Positions 58,322 through 64,000 of a stretch of 64,000 bases of DNA are shown here, in pieces; position 1 is the stretch's first letter, and the number at the start of each line of letters is the position of its first letter. The position numbers and the translations under genes were made by a program. Under the pieces are notes generated by a model. The model made no database searches, was not told where the DNA came from, and saw only the letters and a program-made list of their open reading frames with translations. Source of the DNA: Austropuccinia psidii (taxonomy: Eukaryota; Basidiomycota; Pucciniomycetes; Pucciniales; Sphaerophragmiaceae); assembly GCA_023105745.1 (NCBI GenBank), contig JALGQZ010000004.1, positions 31,927,816 to 31,991,815 of the forward strand. The letters run 5' to 3'.

Positions 58322-59757
58322 TGTAAGGTGTGGAGATTAAACTTTGATTAAAAAATCAAGTACTTTTCCTGTCCTCAAAATTTGTATAAGGTAAAAAATG
58401 ATTAAAAATAGTATGAAATATTATTTTTAAGAGAAAACACACCAATTGTATTTTTTCTAACTTTATAAGTATAAAACAATAATATTATGAAGATTCATTG
58501 TTTTACAAACAATAAAACGCTATCCAAAAATACTCTACAAGAGATATTTAATGCTACAAAAGGAATTTCTTCAAAAGCAATTTCAATTGGAATTAATTGA
58601 GAAAAGAACTGCAAACAAATTCTTCAAAATAATATATAAAGAGAAAACATGCCCAAAAGTGACCAGAATGAATTTGGGAACAAAGTGACAAAGCTAACAG
58701 TGATGAAAGATGCTTTAATTCACTTATGGGGTGGTTCAAGGTGTAAAAATAATTATAAGAGTTAGAAGAAATGATTATAATGATTTTATTTTGTGGTTAA
58801 AAGGTTGAAAATGATAAAGAAAAGGTTGTTGGAATCTTTTTATTGATTGGTTGAACAGTGTTTCAACTAGTTATAAAAGTAAAAAGATTTTAACATGAAG
58901 AGAAAAATGGGGCAAAGAAGAAATTCTTTTATATCCATCAATTTTCTTACTCCAACAGTACAATTTACTATTGTTAGTTGTGGGAAATACTTTGACACCA
59001 GAAAAGCCAATTATGGCATCATTGAACCCTGGTTTGGACCAAAAAAACTGATTTTTTGCTAATTCCTCATCATGTAATATACTTGTAGTTTAAACATGCA
59101 ATTCAATTGAATTTTTACAATACACAACTGTAATGATTGATACCTCATATGTAAATTACAGTTCACTTATGTAATACACGCACACATTTTGATATTTCAA
59201 TTGAAGATACTTCAATTCCTCATAGCGTCTAAACTACACACAACACCTCATTTTTGACACACCATTTGATGGTTAACTCCACATGTGATGTGAATTGAAT
59301 TAAGGTTTCGGGCATTTTCAGCTTTTTTACAGAAAATACTAAAAACCTAACTTAAACTTATTTAGAGTTGAGTTACAGAAATTTTGCCCAGAGGTGACCC
59401 CACCTGATTTTTATGAGGAATTTAATGATGAGATAATTTTCTTATGTTTATTTCTTGGATAAAAATCTATAATATATTTTATGTAACCTTTTACCAAAGA
59501 TATTTTAATTTCATCAATTTCATTAAAAATTCATTTTTACTTAATTTTCTCACATAAAAATTCATTTTCATAATTTTAAAATTTAATTCAATTTTTATTT
59601 TAAATTATAATTGAATTTTTATTGTTGATTATAAATTTTAACTTATACTTTAATTTTCTTATTTTGATAATATAAATAATTTTATTTTATTCATATTTGT
59701 ATCTTATTTTGTTATTTGTGGTCTTTTGGGTATATGAAAATACCTCTAAGGCTCATA
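58322..59757 (-). repeat. 5' LTR of A4, internally deleted
   Basis: Minus-strand family A LTR, 1436 bases. About 370 bases are missing at about 59050, between the GGTCTAAACC region and the ATTCCTCATCATG region. Its outer end reads TATGAGCC for TGTGAGCC. Flank AAGGC (59758-59762) complements GCCTT. Confidence 0.8.
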
Positions 59758-60340
59758 AAGGCTGTGTTAAAAAGGAATTTACAGAAAATTCAAGAATTAA
59801 ATTTGTTTACTTTGACTTTTTGTACTTCACTGATGTAAGATAATCACAAAAAAGGTCTATTTATAAGTATTTCACCACCTCAGAATAATGAAAGCCAAAA
59901 AGTTTCATTGCATGCTTCTCAATGAACTTGTAATGGAGGTTGTAAAACTTGATGAAATTGTGGCTTGGAATATATAGCAAAATTCTTTCTCTGTTTAGGT
60001 GAGGCTGAAAGCTTTTATCAACAATGTTTGAAGAAGGTTTCATCTAGGGTTTACCAAATCAAAACCCATGTAATGTTCTGGAAGGTGCTACCTCTTTCTT
60101 AAAAGTCAATTTTGTTATTTTATTTTAAATATTTGAGAAAATGCAAAGATTTCTTCCAATGAACTATTAAAAACTTCCCTAGATATTGCAACACTGGATT
60201 GGAAGGATACGATAAAGCCACTGATCAGCAGAACTAAGATATGGGAGACTTAAAACCAAAATTTGACTTTTTACCTTCCATTGTCTTAATGCTTCTGTTT
60301 TGGTCATAGCTTGTACTTCAAGATATAATTTGCATATAGA
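59758..60340 (+). other. Leader-like sequence before C2 gag; no gene accepted
   Basis: AT-rich, no recognisable product. A 60-codon minus-strand frame (59861-60043) has no features I can assign. In the pre-A4 reconstruction this stretch continues the leader now at 30243. Confidence 0.45.
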
Positions 60341-61811
60341 AGTGCTCCAACTGGTTTAAAATCAGAGATTAAATTTGGAGGATTCCATTATTTCCCCCAT
60401 TCCACCAGGTCTGTAACCACTGTTTTCAACATGAACTCCAAGCCTGAACTGATTAAGAGTAATTTTTAAATGTATGAACCACTTACAAGTGTCAACCAAA
60501 GAGATATATCCCTGCCAGTTTGAGCACTTGTTTGGAGAAGCTAGAGAGGAAGAATGGGAAATATTCCCAATAATTTGGAAAGGATCCAAAAGGTCTTTCT
60601 GACATATAAAGAGCTTTCTTGTTCAGGAGAAAACCATAGAGCTCTTAAGAGTTTGAATCCTCACTTCTTGAAAAGAGAAATTAAAGAAAATAAATTATTG
60701 GTACCAAAGTCTTTTGTCAATGGCCAGAAGAAACAACATGAAACAACCTTTTTTTAGAAAAAGAAGGACCTGTAGTGTCAGCAAGCTCCAGAGCTTCCCA
60801 AGAAGATATCCAAGGGACCTCAGAGAAACAAGAAAGGTCCCACAAATAACAAAAGAGTGGGGAAAGGAAAATCCAATTTAAACAGAGCTTACCCACAAGG
60901 ATAGAATATTTTAAAATTAAAGCCATCATCTGTGAAAGGTGTGTCCAATATGGGCAGAAATCTTACAGAGCTTAAAGAAAAGAAGCAGGAGAGCATTAAC
61001 AGGAAATTGCCATTGAATTGATGGATTAAATTGAACAAACTCCTTCTAAAATTGATTTAAAGCTTAACAGGTGTGAGAACAGCTAAAGAAATAGTAATAC
61101 AAGATCAGTAAAATACAAAAGGATCACAGAATCTTCACTGAATGATGCAAAGTGAAAGTTGTGAGGGTTGAGTCCATTCCACTAACAAGTGACAGAATTG
61201 AGCATAAAAATATTTCTTGAAGGACAAAATGATGAGTTAGATAATGATTTTCTTAATAATATAAATGAGAAACCTATGTGCTTTAAAAATTATATTCTTA
61301 AAATAGAGAGTCACACAGCTCATAACCCACATCTCTTCACTGAAGACTTAGAGAAAATTGTTAAATTTAGGGGAAATAAGTGGAATTCACAAATTTGAGT
61401 CAAATCCATAATATAATTTATGAAACAAGTCCAAAGTTTAAGAGATATGATAAACCTTCAACTGTTACAAAGAAATCTACAAAAGACAGTGTGAACCCAT
61501 TTCTAAGAGACAACCCCAGAGATATTGCATTTGCTTCAAGAGGCATTAAAATTCTGGGAGAATGGACAGCAATTTCTAATGCAGGAGAATAAAAAACCTT
61601 TTAATTAATCAGGAAATTTGATATGCTACAGGAAGACTTTAAAATAACAGATTCTTTCATAGTGGAAAGATTTCACTATTTGTTTACCAGGACTTCTAAG
61701 AAGTGGCCTTGGTAGAAATATGAAGTAATCACCAAAGGGGCCAACAACTCCTGAAGATTGAAAACAAGAAATGCATTGGAAAATTCTATCTTATGTTCAG
61801 AAAGCAACAAA
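60341..61811 (+). pseudogene. Family C gag C2, 5' part, decayed
   Basis: Aligns with C1 gag: GAGGATTCCA and CCAGGTCTGTA-type blocks near 60378-60416, EEWEIFPIIWKGSKR against EEWEICPSLWQGPL, and FLTYKELSCSGENHRALKSLNP against LLTHQELSGSGGDHRTLRRLEP. Capsid traces near 61680-61800 (MFTRTSKKW-like) follow after many stops. Split by the solo B LTR at 61812; it continues at 63250. Confidence 0.7.
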
Positions 61812-63249
61812 TCTCAGCCTGTGACTCAAAACCAGAGCACAAGCATGACAGCCAAAATACCATAAACCAATGGTATAGCCAAGATACCACCAAAACATGG
61901 AGCTGAGCCAGATTAGCTCAAAAGGTATCAAAAGAAAGAGGAAACTCACCCCTTTCTGAAAATATAAGTCCCATCACCATAGGACAAGAAATAACAAAGT
62001 TATTCCTGCTCAAACTTATTGCTGAGCATAAACCTTAATTTTCACCTCTCATCTAAAATCTAGAAGGAGAGGCTTTACCCCATCAAATGGGTATTCAAAA
62101 TGAAGCTCTAAGCCAGGGCTATCTAATGGTGCTAACCAAACTGAGCTAGCACCAGTACTACTTGAGTTATGGTCAAATTCAGACCAAATAAGGGTGAACA
62201 AAACATTCACCTCTCATCTAATGTTTACAGTTTTAGTGTGAGATACCTAAAGTGGGGTCTTTTTGGAAAGAGCACAATCAGGGCTATCTGATGGTGCCAT
62301 CCATTTCCCCATAACTCAACTACAACAGAAGTTATTGGCCAAACAAGCTCAATACAGCTTTTGCCCAGACCACGCCAATGTACAAAAATACTTGTACATG
62401 GGATAACTTTGCCATATCTAATGATAACCATGTCAAGTTGGGTACCATTGTGTAGAGCTCAAACAGAGCTATTCAATGGACCAACTTTGAGCTTGATATC
62501 TCAAAAACTGACAGAGTTATAACCATTTTAAGGTCAAAATCCCACCTGCTGTCAGATACAGCCTTACCATGGGATAATATCCCATAACCATGAATATGAG
62601 GTGTCAAATAGACAAAGAAGCATGTTTTTACTTCAATACCTCATATGTCAGTCAATACTGGGGTCCCATACAGTTTCTGTACAGCATTCTACGCGTCATA
62701 CACGTCAGAATCAGGCTGTGAGGTCCCCAGATGAAAATTTTCACCCTGTATTGGTGAAAACCGCCCAGATGTGGTTTCAAAACCACATCTGAGCCCAATA
62801 CAGGGTATACAGGCTGTTTGCAAACCACAAGCCTGTCATAGAGAGTGAAAAATCTTCACTTCCTCTACGTGGAAAGGTCTAGCAGCCTTTCCACCTCAAT
62901 TTCAGGATAAAAGGAGGGCTTTTCACAGCCAAAAACCTTTCCTCATCCTGCTCTTGAATAACCTACGTAGTAAACTGTCAAAAACAGTTTTACTCTTGGT
63001 TAATAATCAGGTATACTCTTAACTTAAAAGTATTGTAGTCTTTATTATTGTAACCCAACAGGTAAAGCTGCACCCAGGGCTTTCAGCAGCGCTCACCACC
63101 ACTATATCTCTATAGTAAAGCCCTTAATATCTTAATTCAATCATCTATTATCGACCTCATTATCTTTTTAAGCTATTTTTACCGTGTCACAGTCATAGTT
63201 AAAGCCTGTAAATACTTATATACACCTTTATCATAGACTCAACCTGACA
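61812..63249 (+). repeat. Solo B LTR in C2 gag, target duplication ACAAA
   Basis: 1438 bases. Starts TCTCAGCCTG (TG changed to TC) and ends CAACCTGACA. ACAAA lies directly on each side (61807-61811 and 63250-63254), so the ends are exact. Near-identical to 2201-3611 with an extra roughly 15-base TAATGATAACCA-containing segment near 62419. No internal region, so it arose by LTR-LTR recombination. Confidence 0.92.
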
Positions 63250-63865
63250 ACAAACCACTAAAGGGTTTGGAAAACACAAAGACAGCCTTCCTGTGTTACA
63301 CCCAAATATGTCTGACTCAATGATTTAAATGAAAATATTCAAAAATGTGGAGGATAATTAGAACATGCTATCAAATGCAGATTTGTAGATCCATGCTTAA
63401 CAGAAGAATATGTGAATGAAATGGAAGATATCATCACTAGGAGCAGAGCTGGACTAAGACATTCATTGGGTCCAGGAATATATCATAGAGCCAAAGAGAG
63501 TAAAAGCAGAGTGAAAGAACTATCTTTAATTGTCAAAAATGTAGAAGTCAATCCCATTTTCCACCACCTGGAATCAAAAAACTTAAATAAATGAATTACA
63601 AGTCATTAGAGAGCTCGATTTTACCAAGGAAAAGGAAGAATATGACCAAGATGTTTCAATTTATGATGATGAACCAGTTTGAGAGTGTCATATTGAGAGT
63701 TTGAAAGCACTATTTGAAGCTATTTAAGTCCATAATAACTTAACACAATTGAATATGGATGTTTGAAAATTGGTCCATTATAAGGATTCCAGAATTTAGA
63801 AGACAAACCCGATAAAATAAAGGGTTATACTTCTTGAGCATATTGTATTTTTAACCCCTGACTTC
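63250..63865 (+). pseudogene. C2 gag, 3' part, and protease start
   Basis: Continues the C1-like capsid: LHPNMSDSMI near 63298-63327, against LHPDMSDTMI in C1. Then EDIITRSRAG (63421-63450), against the family A ITRT/TRTKIGSSR region. Near 63790-63845 a KGYTS-like segment matches the start of the protease region. Stops throughout. Confidence 0.6.
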
Positions 63866-64000
63866 AAACAGAGCACAAGCATGACATCCACATACCATGA
63901 ATAATGGTATAGAAAGTACTAAGAATATGTGTTGAATATAGTCAGAATTACAAGACAGAGAATCCCCAAATGAAGAATATACTACTCTTACCCAAATTGG
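63866..64000 (+). other. Possible B LTR fragment and unassigned end
   Basis: AGAGCACAAGCATGACATCC followed by ACCATGAATAATGGTATAG resembles the first 80 bases of the B LTR (AGAGCACAAGCATGACAGCC near 2223). It lacks a clear LTR start, and the last 85 bases are unassigned. Confidence 0.35.

Larger units (their letters stand above)
40402..59757 (-). mobile_element. Old family A element A4, split by A1
   Basis: Minus strand: 5' LTR 59757-58322, ORF1/ORF2 58086-54702, then A1 (44604-54701) with its TATTC duplication, then the rest of pol 44603-41374, polypurine tract, and the 3' LTR half 41373-40402. The remaining LTR half is at 29379-30242. Outer flanks are GCCTT (complement of 59758-59762) and ACCTT (30243-30247), a target duplication with one change. 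Many coding lesions; clearly older than A1 and X. Confidence 0.8.

Noticed and set aside
59861..60043. 60-codon minus-strand frame as a host gene remnant
   Set aside because: No recognisable domain, splice structure or neighbour support; it sits in leader-like sequence of C2.
1..64000. tRNA, rRNA, CRISPR arrays, bacterial operon signals
   Set aside because: Looked for and not seen. The repeats present are LTRs, duplications and inverted repeats; no spaced short direct-repeat array and no cloverleaf were recognised by eye.

Overview
This window reads as a block of nested LTR retrotransposons from a fungal genome. No host gene, rRNA, tRNA or CRISPR array could be supported. It is AT-rich, and nearly all coding signal is gag, protease, reverse transcriptase, RNase H or integrase of Ty3/gypsy type. 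The integrases end in chromodomain-like tails, which points to chromoviruses. Short 64-base introns with GT/AG ends, basidiomycete-like LTRs and the character of the family D gag suggest a rust fungus (Pucciniales). An Austropuccinia psidii-like TE-swollen genome is my best guess; this rests on recall, not on a search.

Layout, left to right. (1) 1-3611: 3' part of a family B element (pol plus 3' LTR), inserted in an old minus-strand relative F (3612-11816). F also carries a solo family A LTR (4577-6382). (2) 11817-13436: a non-coding element with about 125-bp terminal inverted repeats. (3) 13444-17667: family C element C1 (5' LTR, leader, gag). (4) 17668-23316: 5' part of family A element A2a. 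(5) 23317-29378: 3' part of another family A element, X. (6) 29379-30242: distal half of an A LTR. (7) 30243-31342: LTR and leader of a B/F-like type. (8) 31343-33140: a C-type LTR on the minus strand. (9) 33141-37317: family D element, truncated in protease. (10) 37318-40401: 5' part of X on the minus strand. (11) 40402-59757: old minus-strand family A element A4, split by the complete young element A1 (44604-54701). (12) 59758-64000: family C gag C2, split by a solo B LTR (61812-63249).

The main structural result is that 23317-37317 appears to be an inverted 14-kb segment. Flipping it back reunites element X with its two LTRs, its target duplication TTCTA, and both halves of the A4 LTR it had entered. 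It also restores the A4 target duplication and joins C2 to its own leader and LTR.

The main coding result concerns family A. A spliced ORF1 of 278 codons (two exons, 64-base intron) ends in the overlapping stop/start ATGA, which opens ORF2 (coiled coil, capsid, zinc knuckle, protease, RT, RNase H, integrase, chromodomain). The layout is kept in several copies and suggests coupled termination-reinitiation. The family A protease also carries D-P-G where retropepsins have D-S/T-G.

A1 is young: its two 1839-base LTRs differ at 5 positions by eye, with a perfect TATTC duplication. Its pol nevertheless carries two nonsense changes and one 1-base deletion. All other elements are more decayed.
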